A stretch of DNA of 64,000 nucleotides from Bacillota bacterium. Lineage in GTDB: Bacteria; Bacillota; Clostridia; Acetivibrionales; DTU013. The notes under the pieces were generated by a model that was not told where the DNA came from, ran no database searches, and saw only the letters and a list, made by a program, of their open reading frames with translations. The stretch lies in the NCBI GenBank assembly GCA_023433505.1, contig JAEZCO010000009.1:81378-145377 (forward strand), given 5' to 3'. Of this stretch, positions 50,263 through 59,922 are shown one piece after another; the first letter of the stretch is position 1; each line of letters opens with the position of its first letter. Made by a program: the position numbers and the translations under genes.

Positions 50263-50385
50263 ATGCCCAGGCTGCGAAAACACAGGCTTGTTGACATAGA
50301 ATGGCCGGAGTTTGGTAAATCTGTCGCTCCTCAGCGTTATTCAGCGGATAAATTGCCGGACAGGATCGATAAAGTCCGTTGCTAA
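50263..50385 (+). pseudogene. 40-codon remnant resembling the start of an M24 (Xaa-Pro) peptidase
   Basis: A short open frame with a good site (AAAGGAAGG, 6-8 bases before ATG) encodes MPRLRKHRLVDIEWPEFGKS and continues VAPQRYSADKLPDRIDKVRC. The pattern WPEFG...P...Y..RL..(L)R resembles the N-terminus of creatinase/Xaa-Pro peptidases of the M24 family, which start with a conserved WPEFG-like segment, but the catalytic domain is absent. It is either a broken gene or a small leader peptide. It lies 59 bases before the M17 aminopeptidase. Confidence 0.45.
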
Positions 50386-50444
50386 TTCAACGGATATTTT
50401 CTTCGATCCTGCAAAATAAATGAAGTATAAGGAAGGCGGGTTTT

Positions 50445-51908
50445 ATGAATATAAAGATTACAGACAGGCTGGCTGAAAAAAGTATATTGTTCTTACCTTA
50501 CTCGGGAAACTCACTCTTAACTAAGGGGGACAGGCTGAGTAAACTGATCGGAAATATTGATAGAAGCTTATATTACAGGGAGGATGGAAACCTATACTTT
50601 GTCAATAATCCTGCAAATGACCACATAATATTTTGCATGGATCTCGGCAGATCTGAAGATATAACATATGAAAAAGTCAGAATGGAATATGCGAAAATAA
50701 TTTGCAGTACATTCCCCCAGGGCTTCAAGAACTTCATATTCTGCATCCCTGAGGTTAAACAATTAGAGACGGAAGGTATTGCGGAGGCTATGTCCGAAGG
50801 CTTACTTCTCTTTACATATGGCTTTGACAAATATAAGAGCAGGAAAGCCAATAAAGATTTTGATATCTATTTATATTCTGAAATGTTCTATACTTCAAAA
50901 AAAACAAAGGCAGCATATGAAGACATCGTGAAGAAGGCCGAACTGGTATGCGGGCAGGTAAATATGGCGCGCGACCTGGTTAATGAGCCGACGAACATGC
51001 TTGATCCTGACAGCTTTATATCAAGGCTGAAGGAAATGGTCGACAGCGCAAAGGTGACTATGGAGATTTATGACAGGGAGGCATTGAGGAAAAACAACAC
51101 TATTGGTATTTATTCTGTAGGAAAGGGAAGCGAACACGGACCCAACCTGGCTATACTCAAATATAACGCAGGTCCCCAGTATCCCTCGGCTGCACTTATA
51201 GGAAAAGGCGTTACACTGGACACCGGCGGAATAAACCTTAAAACCGGCGGGAACCTGTCTCCCATGCGTACTGACATGGCCGGTGCTGCGACAGTACTGG
51301 CAGCATTCAACATAATTACCGCACTGGGATTAAAAATTAACTTGTATTGCATATTGCCTCTTGTGGAAAACCTTATCGGGAGTAAAGCCATAAGACCTGG
51401 AGAAGTAATCAGGTATGACAATGGGCTTACAGTTGAAATAAACAATACGGATGCCGAGGGAAGGCTGATTCTTGCGGATGGTATACTTCAGGCTAAAAAA
51501 CTCAAGGCAGACATGATCATCAATGTCGCCACATTGACTTTTAATATCGGCCAGGCCCTTGGTACGAAGGTGGCCGGAGTTTTCGGGGATAATTGCCTGT
51601 CAGCGGAAATCATACAGGCCGGCTTGATGTGCGGAGAGAAATTCTGGCAGATGCCTTTGGTAGAAGAATACCGGAAGGCGTTGGATAGTGATATTGCAGA
51701 TATTGCCAATTGGGCGCCGGACGGTCCGAGTGCCATAACTTCAGCCCTGTTTTTGAAAGAGTTTGTAGGCGATACCGAATGGGCCCACCTGGACATAGCA
51801 GCAACAGCTTTTGCAGCTGCAACAGACGGATATTGGACAAAAGGCGCAACCGGATTTGGCGTAAGGACCCTTGTCAAGTTATTTGAAGAACGATATAAAC
51901 TGGAATGA
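50445..51908 (+). CDS. M17 family leucyl aminopeptidase
   Basis: This 487-residue protein has the M17 catalytic domain in its C-terminal 320 residues. The metal ligands are in GKGVTLDTGGINLKT and in NTDAEGRLILADG, the family signature, and MRTDMAGAATVLAA carries further ligands. The N-terminal domain (residues 1-160) is divergent, as usual in M17. The enzyme removes N-terminal amino acids as a hexamer with two metal ions in the cytoplasm. AAGGAAGG lies 9 bases upstream of the ATG. Its place between a ROK regulator and a sugar-type importer is unusual for a general housekeeping peptidase and suggests a dedicated peptide or glycopeptide substrate. Confidence 0.92.
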   Translation: MNIKITDRLAEKSILFLPYSGNSLLTKGDRLSKLIGNIDRSLYYREDGNLYFVNNPANDHIIFCMDLGRSEDITYEKVRMEYAKIICSTFPQGFKNFIFCIPEVKQLETEGIAEAMSEGLLLFTYGFDKYKSRKANKDFDIYLYSEMFYTSKKTKAAYEDIVKKAELVCGQVNMARDLVNEPTNMLDPDSFISRLKEMVDSAKVTMEIYDREALRKNNTIGIYSVGKGSEHGPNLAILKYNAGPQYPSAALIGKGVTLDTGGINLKTGGNLSPMRTDMAGAATVLAAFNIITALGLKINLYCILPLVENLIGSKAIRPGEVIRYDNGLTVEINNTDAEGRLILADGILQAKKLKADMIINVATLTFNIGQALGTKVAGVFGDNCLSAEIIQAGLMCGEKFWQMPLVEEYRKALDSDIADIANWAPDGPSAITSALFLKEFVGDTEWAHLDIAATAFAAATDGYWTKGATGFGVRTLVKLFEERYKLE

Positions 51909-51987
51909 TTTACTAATTCAATGATCCTATGTTTTGCTATAATAGAGGAGTAGGTTTCTAGACTATTGTTTATAGGGGGTATGGAAA

Positions 51988-54273
51988 ATGCGTAAAGCAA
52001 AAAAGCGTAATACCATTTTATACAAATTTCTTATATCCTATATACTGATTTTAGGAATTGCCATGGTATTTTATCTAGCCATTTACAGCAGGACTGTAAC
52101 TATTCTGGAGGATGCGACAAAAAAATCCAACCTCTCCATGCTGGAGCAAAGCAGAGACATAATTGACAGGCATATCCAGGAGCTGGACAGTATGATTGAG
52201 AGAGTGGCCATGGATCCCAGAATTATATCAATAGCGAATATGGATAAATTGAAGGAAGGCTCACCCGATATTGATCTGCTTATAAACGCATTAAATAATT
52301 TATCGGCATACAGATTGACAAATAACTTTATAAAGGATTTTTACATATATTTTAAGTCCAGCGACGTTATTATGACAGCATCAAGAGCGAATACAAACAT
52401 GAAGCTTCTTTACGGCAATTATTTTAAATTCGGTGACTTAAGCTATGAAGAGTGGGTATCGAAAACAGCAGGGCGTGTTCAGGTTAAGAGTTATCTGCCG
52501 TCTACAAAAGTTACTTTCAATGGAAGAGAGTACCCTGTGATAACCCGGCTTCAATCCATACCATTGGAATATCCTAAAAGCAATAAGGGATGCATCATTG
52601 CCTTTATAGACACCAAAGCAGTCCAGCAGCTGCTGCAAAAAATAAATACCGGGAATGATGGTTATTCTTATATTATTGATGAAAACAACTCTGTAATAGC
52701 AGCTGCCGATACTAAGGGGGAACCGGTCAAACTGCTGGATATACCGTTTAACAAGCAGAGCGGCGTGACCAATACGAAGGTTTCCGGAAAAAGTATGTTC
52801 GTATCCTATACTATTTCTAACGTAAATCAGTGGAAGTATATTGCAGCTATTCCTACTGCATTTGTCATGACTGAAGTTAATAATATGCGAACAATTGTCA
52901 TATCAGCGCTATTGGTAATGCTTGTGGTGGGTATAGTTCTCTCATGGGTATTCTCCTATAAGAATGCCAAGCCCATAAAAGAAATAAGTGAATCTTTAAA
53001 GGAGTTCCTTGGAGATACCAACAGCTATAAAAATGAGTACTCCTTTTTGAGTGGAAGTATTTACAACCTGATCAGTAAAAACAAAAATTTAGGTGAAAAG
53101 CTGAACGAACAGCTGCCGATGATAAAAGCAGCCTTCTTAAGACGGCTGCTTCATGGCAATTATAGGGATGTTGAAGAGATTTACTCCAATATGGCCCACC
53201 TTGATATTTGTATCAGGGGTGAAGCTTATGTCGTCGGTATAATAAAGATTTCCGGGTACAGGGGTTTAATTAATAAAAACATATTGAGGGAATTGGATCT
53301 TTCCAGGCTGATAATAAACCGGACAATACAGGAAAAATCCTATGGAAGAGCGGTCTCCTGCGATCTGAACGAAACAGGCATTGCATTGCTTTTGTTTTCC
53401 GATTTAACGGACCTTGGAAAAGTGAAAACTGAGTTTGAGAGCGTAGCGAAAGAAATATATGGGGCACTCCAAAGTGAGCTTCAGATTTTTACAGCCTTTG
53501 CACTGGGAAGTATATACACAAGTCTTCTTGATATAGGATATTCTTTCAATGAAGCAAGGCACACGCTGGATCATATTACCATAAACCAGGAGGACAGGCT
53601 GGTCTGGTATGGGCAAATAACGAAGCAAAATATCAGCTATAAGTATTCGATTGATATAGAGCAGAATCTCATAGGACTTGTCAAGTCCGGTGATGTAGAT
53701 GAACTTGGCAAACTTTTAAGGAGTATACAGAATGAAAATTTCAGTAAAAGAAAGCTTACCGTTCCTTTATTAAAGCTTCTCCAAAATCAACTGATAGGAA
53801 CATTGATCAGGATGACTGAAAATCTTGGCTTGGAGCCTGATGAAAACAAGCTTGTGGACATCCTGCTCATTGAAGATGCTGATTATGCGTTTGAAGAAAT
53901 CTGCAAATGCTTCAGAGAACTGGCAGATGCGGTAAATATGAAGAAGGATAGAAGCGACGACCTTCTGTACGGCAAGGTTCTTAATTATATAAACGAGGCT
54001 TATAAAAACGGAGATTTGACCTTATACTCTATTGCTGTTCATTTTAATGTTACTGAGACATATTTATATCATTTTTTCAAGGAAAAGACCGGGGTAACTT
54101 TTGCCAGCCATTTGGAAAAACTTAGGATGGAACGAGCTTATGCACTGATAACGGAAACTGTTTACCCTATAAGTGAAATTGCCTTTAAGGTAGGGTATGG
54201 AAGCGTACATTCCTTCCGGCGCGCCTTTAAGCGCTGCATGGGTTCGATACCGAGTGATCTTAGAGAAACCTGA
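51988..54273 (+). CDS. Membrane-bound AraC family sensor-regulator
   Basis: This 761-residue protein has a first membrane helix (residues 10-32), an extracytoplasmic Cache-like sensor domain (about 33-305) and a second membrane helix (about 308-330). A cytoplasmic linker follows, and a C-terminal AraC double HTH (about 665-761, LYSIAVHFNVTETYLYHFFKEKTGVTF then ISEIAFKVGYGSVHSFRRAFKR). Such one-component YesM/YtdP-like regulators sense extracellular sugars and switch on nearby lplABC-type importers, which is exactly the next gene set. It starts 79 bases after the peptidase; GGGGG lies upstream. Signal identity is unknown. Confidence 0.9.
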   Translation: MRKAKKRNTILYKFLISYILILGIAMVFYLAIYSRTVTILEDATKKSNLSMLEQSRDIIDRHIQELDSMIERVAMDPRIISIANMDKLKEGSPDIDLLINALNNLSAYRLTNNFIKDFYIYFKSSDVIMTASRANTNMKLLYGNYFKFGDLSYEEWVSKTAGRVQVKSYLPSTKVTFNGREYPVITRLQSIPLEYPKSNKGCIIAFIDTKAVQQLLQKINTGNDGYSYIIDENNSVIAAADTKGEPVKLLDIPFNKQSGVTNTKVSGKSMFVSYTISNVNQWKYIAAIPTAFVMTEVNNMRTIVISALLVMLVVGIVLSWVFSYKNAKPIKEISESLKEFLGDTNSYKNEYSFLSGSIYNLISKNKNLGEKLNEQLPMIKAAFLRRLLHGNYRDVEEIYSNMAHLDICIRGEAYVVGIIKISGYRGLINKNILRELDLSRLIINRTIQEKSYGRAVSCDLNETGIALLLFSDLTDLGKVKTEFESVAKEIYGALQSELQIFTAFALGSIYTSLLDIGYSFNEARHTLDHITINQEDRLVWYGQITKQNISYKYSIDIEQNLIGLVKSGDVDELGKLLRSIQNENFSKRKLTVPLLKLLQNQLIGTLIRMTENLGLEPDENKLVDILLIEDADYAFEEICKCFRELADAVNMKKDRSDDLLYGKVLNYINEAYKNGDLTLYSIAVHFNVTETYLYHFFKEKTGVTFASHLEKLRMERAYALITETVYPISEIAFKVGYGSVHSFRRAFKRCMGSIPSDLRET

Positions 54274-54455
54274 TAGTATACATCTCTTTTCAGCTATGTT
54301 TATGCGACTTAATCGGTATTTTAATGTAATAAATGAACAAAAACCAAAAATGCACCTCCCAATATAAAAAAAGTACCTGTAAAAAAGTAATGATATCCAG
54401 TAAAATTTAGTTGTCAGGTAGTGAATTACATGATTCTGAAAGAGAGGATAATCTA

Positions 54456-55376
54456 ATGGCGGTGAGCAAAAAAAACCAGGTTTTATATAGTATGAAAAAA
54501 AGTTTTCCATATTATATGATAATCCTCGTGCCGGTAATATATCTTGTTATATTCAAATATGCACCGATGTATGGAATACAGATAGCCTTCAAGGATTACC
54601 GTGTTGCAAAAGGCATTATGGGAAGCCCATGGGCGGGATTCAAGTATTTTGAGATGTTTTTTAATATACCGTCGTTCTGGAGCGTTATAATCAATACCAC
54701 AGTTTTGAGCCTATATAGTCTTGCCGCAGGTTTTCCTTTTGCAATATTGCTTGCAATAGCTCTTAACGAATGCCAGAGTATACCTTTCAAGAAATCGGTC
54801 CAAATGGTTACCTATATGCCGTATTTTATATCAACCGTTGTGCTTGTTTCAATGATAATGCAGTTTACAGACCTGCAGTCCGGGTTTATAAGTCAACTGG
54901 TACGGATATTGGGCGGCGAACCCCAAAACGTAATGGGCATGTCGGAATGGTTCCGGCACTTATATGTTTGGACGGGTATTTGGCAGGGAACCGGTTATAC
55001 TTCTATAATATTTCTATCTGCTTTGGCGGGTATAAGCATGGAGCTGCGTGAAGCGGCGGTAATCGATGGTGCATCAAAATTTAAAAGAATACTCCATATA
55101 GATCTTCCCGGAATTATGCCTACAATAGTAATATTACTGATATTGAATATGGGATATATAATGAGCTTAGGCTTCGAAAAGGTTTATCTGATGCAGAACA
55201 GCCTGAATCTTCAAACCTCGGAAGTATTAGCCACCTATGTTTACAAGGTGGGTATGCTGAACGCCAATTACAGCTTTGCGACCGCAATAGGACTTTTTAA
55301 TTCGGTGATCAACCTGTTTTTGCTGGTATTTTGCAATAGCTTATCAAAGAGGTTCAATCAGTCCAGCTTATGGTAA
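54456..55376 (+). CDS. Carbohydrate ABC transporter permease, LplB type
   Basis: This 306-residue protein has six membrane helices and the MalF-type EAA loop (LREAAVIDGASKFKRILHIDLPG, with the EAA...G pattern). The characteristic N-terminal KYAPMYGIQIAFKDYR of LplB-like permeases is present. It pairs with the following YtcP-like permease to form the channel of an importer; no ATPase gene is in the locus, so a shared MsmX-type ATPase elsewhere is expected. The start at 54456 is supported by GAGAGGA; a longer reading to 54411 is unlikely. It follows the AraC sensor after 182 bases. Confidence 0.92.
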   Translation: MAVSKKNQVLYSMKKSFPYYMIILVPVIYLVIFKYAPMYGIQIAFKDYRVAKGIMGSPWAGFKYFEMFFNIPSFWSVIINTTVLSLYSLAAGFPFAILLAIALNECQSIPFKKSVQMVTYMPYFISTVVLVSMIMQFTDLQSGFISQLVRILGGEPQNVMGMSEWFRHLYVWTGIWQGTGYTSIIFLSALAGISMELREAAVIDGASKFKRILHIDLPGIMPTIVILLILNMGYIMSLGFEKVYLMQNSLNLQTSEVLATYVYKVGMLNANYSFATAIGLFNSVINLFLLVFCNSLSKRFNQSSLW

Positions 55377-55409
55377 AGATGATTAAAAATCTATATTCAG
55401 GGGGCTAAC

Positions 55410-56312
55410 ATGTTAAGAAATAAGACGAAGCAGAGTTTAAGTTTTAATGATAGGTTATTTGACCTACTTATAAATATTTTCCTTACGATGTCTCTATTAG
55501 TTGTAATTTATCCGCTGATATATATCATGAGTGCATCTTTCAGCTCTCCTCAGGCTGTTATTTCCGGAAGGGTGTGGCTGATTCCGGTGAAGCCTACGCT
55601 GATGGCATATGAAGCGGTGTTCAAGAACCCCAATATCGTAAGCGGCTATATGAATTCTTTGATTTATGCAGTACTGGGTACGTTGATTAATATGCTACTG
55701 ACTCTGCTTGCAGCATATCCTCTTTCGCGTAAGGATTTTTATGGGAAGAACATATTCATGGGAGCTTTTGTATTCACAATGTTGTTCACCGGAGGGCTTA
55801 TACCGACTTACCTGGTAGTATACAAGCTCGGAATGATGAATACATGGTGGGCCATGATACTTCCCGGTGCCATGAGTGTATGGAATGTGATCCTCGTACG
55901 GACATATATCCAGAATACCATTCCTGAAGAGCTTTTTGAATCTGCCGGTCTGGATGGGTGCAGCAAGTACAGGGTTTTATGGAATATAGTCACACCGCTG
56001 TCAGGCCCTATTATGGCAGTTATTGCGCTATATTGCATGGTTGGCTCATGGAATTCATATTATGATGCTCTCATCTTTCTGACAAAGAGAGGACTATTTC
56101 CTTTGCAGATTGTTCTTAGGAATATACTTATTATAAACCAGATAGACCCTGGAATGGTAGCCGATTTGAAGGAGCTTACCAGAAAACAGGGTATGATGAA
56201 TATCTTAAAGTACTCGCTTATTGTTGTAGCCAGTGCGCCGCTTATCATTATATACCCGCTTGTGCAGAAATATTTTGTCAAGGGTGTTATGATAGGCTCG
56301 CTGAAAGGGTAA
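55410..56312 (+). CDS. Carbohydrate ABC transporter permease, YtcP/LplC type
   Basis: This 300-residue protein has six membrane helices with the MalG-type EAA loop (ELFESAGLDGCSKYRVLWNIVTPLSGP) and the IYIMSASFSSPQAVISGRVWLIP start typical of YtcP/LplC. It begins 33 bases after the partner permease with GGGGG upstream and forms the second half of the membrane channel. Its length and motifs are normal. The substrate is probably an oligosaccharide or glycan fragment taken up from outside, as for most members of this transporter family, but the sequence does not define it. Confidence 0.92.
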   Translation: MLRNKTKQSLSFNDRLFDLLINIFLTMSLLVVIYPLIYIMSASFSSPQAVISGRVWLIPVKPTLMAYEAVFKNPNIVSGYMNSLIYAVLGTLINMLLTLLAAYPLSRKDFYGKNIFMGAFVFTMLFTGGLIPTYLVVYKLGMMNTWWAMILPGAMSVWNVILVRTYIQNTIPEELFESAGLDGCSKYRVLWNIVTPLSGPIMAVIALYCMVGSWNSYYDALIFLTKRGLFPLQIVLRNILIINQIDPGMVADLKELTRKQGMMNILKYSLIVVASAPLIIIYPLVQKYFVKGVMIGSLKG

Positions 56313-56444
56313 GAACCACTCTTTATTCGATATGCTAAAGGGATGCATCCATTTACATAGTAAACCCAAAATATGGGAGGTGATAAAGAATATTGACTGG
56401 GTATATCGGTTTCTTATTTCCAAATTTCTCAAAGGAGGATTTAT

Positions 56445-58193
56445 ATGAAAAGATTTTTGACACTATTACTTTGTATCGCATTCGCTTTATCGGTGATTTT
56501 AACAGGGTGTGGACAAAAGGGTGACCAGAAAAGCACAACCGCAGACGCTACAAAGGCAGACATCTCTACCCAGACCGCAAGTAATGGAAATGCATACTCG
56601 GCTCCAGGCGATTTTCCTATAGCGAAGGATAAAATTACTTTAAAATTTGTAACAAGACAACATCCTGCTGTTACAGACTTCAACACAAATGAATTTACCA
56701 AATATATGGAGGAAAAGACAAATGTAAAGATAGAGTGGGAGACGATACCTCAGGATACCACCGGCAGTGCCAAAGAAAAGCTGAATCTCATGCTGGCCAG
56801 CGGCGAGTATCCTGACGCCTTCTTCGGATTGCAGACCGATCTGAAGGATTCCATATTGACCCAGTATGGTACGCAGGAGCAGATATTCCTGCCGCTTGAG
56901 AATATTATTGATAAAGAAGCTGTTGAACTTAAGAAGATTTTTGAGGGAATCCCTGGCTCCAGGGAGACCATTACCAGCCTTGACGGACATATCTATTCCA
57001 TGCCGGAAATCAACCAGTGCTACCACTGTACGTATCAAACCAAGATGTGGATCAATAAGGTATGGCTCGACAATCTGGGAATGAAAATACCTGCAACAAC
57101 CGATGAATTCTATGAAACGCTGAAGGCATTCAAAGAAAAAGATCCTAACAGGAACGGCAAAAAGGATGACATACCAATGGCCGGCGCTCAGAAATCAGGT
57201 TGGGAAAATGAAATTGAAAAGTTCCTTATGAATTCCTTTACCGTTTATAATTACGAAATTTATGAAAACTCTGATGTAAGAATCAAAGGCTTTTACATGA
57301 ATAATGGAAAGGTTGATTCGGTTTTCTATGACCCGCAGGTTAAGGAGGGTCTCAAATACGTCAACAAACTGTACAAGGAAGGCCTTATTTATGAAGGCTC
57401 CTTCACCCAGGATAACAACCAGCTGACACAATTGGTTGAAAATCCGGACGGTGAACTGGTTGGGGCGATCCCGTCCGGTTATGGTGGAATGTTTGCACAG
57501 CTTGGCGGCGAACGTTACAAACAATTTGTTGCAATCCCGCCCTTAAAGGGTCCCGGTGGCGTCCAGTATGCGGCGACTTATCCGTATGACGGCGTAACCG
57601 TAGGTGGGTTTGTTGTAACAAAGAACTGCAAATATCCCGAGATAGCTGTCAAATGGGCTGATTATCTGTATACCTTCGATGCAACGACAAGATTGACCAG
57701 AGGTGTGCCGGATGTTGACTGGAGACTTCCAAAGGATGGAGAAAAGGGCATTGACGGAAATAATGCATTATATGTTCCTTTAAAGGTATGGGACGAAACA
57801 AAGCCGCAGAATGACAGCTTTATACAGGTTGGTATCACAAAGCGTGACAATGCCTATCGCCTGGGCGAGTTTATGGACTCAAATGTCGACATGTACAGTG
57901 GGGATGGGCTTGAAAAGCTGCTCTTTACTGTTTCAAAGGAAATGTACGAGCCCTATGCCCAGAAGGACAAGGCTGTACCGAAACTCAAATTCACCAAAGA
58001 AGAAAATGATGAGCTGATGACTTTGATCGTGGAATACGATAAATATGCCAAGGAGTCCCTGACAAAATTTATGGTAGGAAAATTTACGGTAGACAAGGAT
58101 TGGGACAACTTTATCCAGAACCTCGATAAACTGCAAATCAAGAGGATTATGGAACTGTATCAGGCATCCTATGACAGGCAGTTTAAAAAGTAG
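56445..58193 (+). CDS. Extracellular solute-binding lipoprotein, LplA type
   Basis: This 582-residue protein has a lipoprotein signal (residues 1-23; lipobox LTGC with the lipid-bearing Cys near residue 22). A family-1 binding-protein fold of the long LplA type follows. Recognisable are KFVTRQHPAVTDFNTNEFTKYMEEKTNVKIEW and MLASGEYPDAFFG in the first lobe, and the calcium-like loop KDPNRNGKKDDIP. It captures the substrate of the two permeases outside the membrane. GGAGG precedes the ATG by 7 bases. The signal peptide and length (usual 480-560) are normal. It is the last gene of the importer set. Confidence 0.93.
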   Translation: MKRFLTLLLCIAFALSVILTGCGQKGDQKSTTADATKADISTQTASNGNAYSAPGDFPIAKDKITLKFVTRQHPAVTDFNTNEFTKYMEEKTNVKIEWETIPQDTTGSAKEKLNLMLASGEYPDAFFGLQTDLKDSILTQYGTQEQIFLPLENIIDKEAVELKKIFEGIPGSRETITSLDGHIYSMPEINQCYHCTYQTKMWINKVWLDNLGMKIPATTDEFYETLKAFKEKDPNRNGKKDDIPMAGAQKSGWENEIEKFLMNSFTVYNYEIYENSDVRIKGFYMNNGKVDSVFYDPQVKEGLKYVNKLYKEGLIYEGSFTQDNNQLTQLVENPDGELVGAIPSGYGGMFAQLGGERYKQFVAIPPLKGPGGVQYAATYPYDGVTVGGFVVTKNCKYPEIAVKWADYLYTFDATTRLTRGVPDVDWRLPKDGEKGIDGNNALYVPLKVWDETKPQNDSFIQVGITKRDNAYRLGEFMDSNVDMYSGDGLEKLLFTVSKEMYEPYAQKDKAVPKLKFTKEENDELMTLIVEYDKYAKESLTKFMVGKFTVDKDWDNFIQNLDKLQIKRIMELYQASYDRQFKK

Positions 58194-58350
58194 ACCGGTT
58201 TGAGTGAATAATTCATAGTTCATCCGGTCAAAGTTCCAAAGGGTCGGTTTGGGATCGAACCGATCCTTTGGATTGAAATTGGCATAACGCCTAAAAGCAG
58301 CCACCAATCAACAAGAATTATAAAATGTTATCCGGATAAAGGGCAGCTAT

Positions 58351-59532
58351 ATGGGACAAACACATAAAGGGATAAGATATTTACACTATCTGATAGTATT
58401 TTTGTTTTTTTCAGGGACTATTTTTATACAATCTCAGGTAACTGCGGAAAATGTAAAGACTGAAAAAATACAAATGGTTTATTTCTATATTTCCGTATGT
58501 GATAATTGCAATGAGGCAGAGAAAACCATAAATGAAGTTTATGATATGGTCAAGGCATCCGGAAGGGATCTGGAACCGGAAATGTATTTATACAATATTG
58601 AATCAAAACAGAATTTTGAGCTCTTCCAGCAATATGCCGATGAATATGATGTGCCGGATTCAAACCGCCATGCGCCGATTGTATTTGTTGGAGACAATTA
58701 TTTTTCTGGAAAGGAACAAATTGAGGAAGGCTTGAGAAATGAGCTTTTAAAGGAGTATATCCCTGATACGAAGATTCTTAAGCCTAATATCAATGGTAGT
58801 ATAGAGAGAATAACAGAAAAATTCCTTGATTTTACGATGTTCAGCATTTTTGCAGCAGGACTGATATCCGGATTTAACCCATGCTCCCTGTCCATGCTGC
58901 TGCTTTTGGTTTCAATGCTTTTATCAAAAAAAAGCAATATAATGAAAATGGGCCTGGCGTTTTGTACAGGTAAATTTATAACTTATCTGCTTTTAGGTAC
59001 TGTACTGTTCGGTATTTTGTCAAATTTACACGGCAGACTGTTCGATATATTGTCAAAGGCTATACTCATGGCCTTTGCACTTGGTATTTCAATACTTTGT
59101 ATAGCAGACTACTTTGCGGTAAAAAATGAAAGCTATGATAAAATAAAAAACCAATTGCCTCTGTATTTAAGAAAATTCAATCATGCCTGGATTCAGAAGG
59201 TCACATCGGTCAACAGCAGTAAAATACTTTTTATTCTATGCTTTGTATTGGGGATAGTCATTTCCATCGGAGAATTCCTCTGTACCGGGCAGATATATGT
59301 AGCTACAATTGCCTATATGATACAGAATTACGGAGAATTCAAGCTCCAGGCATTTTCTTATCTTTTGGTATATGACATTGCTTTTATCCTCCCGTTAACC
59401 GTGATAACAGTAGCTATCGAAAAGGGAAAGGCAGTCTTCGATGTATCGGAAATGCTAAGAAAAGCTCTGCCTGCGATAAAATTGGTTACTGCTATTTTAT
59501 TTATCGTTTTTGCAATTATTGTTATTTTTTAA
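58351..59532 (+). CDS. Thioredoxin-like/DsbD-type membrane protein
   Basis: This 393-residue protein starts with a membrane anchor (residues 10-28) and an extracellular thioredoxin-like domain. Its CxxC motif is in YISVCDNCNEAEKT (C-D-N-C, near residues 50-53). The second half has about six membrane helices of the CcdA/DsbD type (FNPCSLSMLLLLVSMLL, with the conserved Pro-Cys, and GEFLCTGQIYVATI, each with the expected Cys). It likely carries electrons from cytoplasmic thioredoxin to extracellular protein disulfides. It is found 157 bases after the lipoprotein in the same direction; whether it belongs functionally to the importer locus is uncertain. Confidence 0.87.
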   Translation: MGQTHKGIRYLHYLIVFLFFSGTIFIQSQVTAENVKTEKIQMVYFYISVCDNCNEAEKTINEVYDMVKASGRDLEPEMYLYNIESKQNFELFQQYADEYDVPDSNRHAPIVFVGDNYFSGKEQIEEGLRNELLKEYIPDTKILKPNINGSIERITEKFLDFTMFSIFAAGLISGFNPCSLSMLLLLVSMLLSKKSNIMKMGLAFCTGKFITYLLLGTVLFGILSNLHGRLFDILSKAILMAFALGISILCIADYFAVKNESYDKIKNQLPLYLRKFNHAWIQKVTSVNSSKILFILCFVLGIVISIGEFLCTGQIYVATIAYMIQNYGEFKLQAFSYLLVYDIAFILPLTVITVAIEKGKAVFDVSEMLRKALPAIKLVTAILFIVFAIIVIF

Positions 59533-59563
59533 GTAAAGCTGCTTTATTACGGAGGTGACTTAA

Positions 59564-59866
59564 ATTAGCAGGGGACAGATATGTATTATTGACGGTAATG
59601 GTGCTATTATTTACAAAGGATACATTACATCAATGCCGTTAAGGGATGAATTGATAATTAAAAAAAGCATTGAATTTTATAGTGACGATTCCCCCTGTTT
59701 CTTACACAGGTCGGCTGTCATGAAAAGATTATACCTTGAACTTGAGGATTTTTTTGCGAACGGAATAAAAAATGGCCGAAGGGAATGGCTTTGGAGTGAA
59801 CTGCCAGATAACATACAAATAATAGTGAGTTCACATTACGGAATCAATAAGCTAATGTGCCTATGA
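59564..59866 (+). CDS. Small protein of unknown function, possible ATT start
   Basis: The frame is open from 59564 to 59866. The part after ATG 59633 is 77 residues, but protein-like sequence continues upstream (RGQICIIDGNGAIIYKGYI) to an ATT at 59564. GGAGG at 59551-59555 lies 8 bases before that ATT and 77 bases before the ATG, so the ribosome site points to the ATT, a rare start codon known from infC. The protein would have 100 residues and no membrane segment (LYLELEDFFANGIKNGRREW in the middle). I do not recognise a family. It precedes cutC by 56 bases and is probably co-transcribed. Confidence 0.55.
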   Translation: MSRGQICIIDGNGAIIYKGYITSMPLRDELIIKKSIEFYSDDSPCFLHRSAVMKRLYLELEDFFANGIKNGRREWLWSELPDNIQIIVSSHYGINKLMCL

Positions 59867-59922
59867 ATTGGTTGTATAGAATGAATGTTTATATAAATAA
59901 TATGAAACTGGAGAGATAAAAA

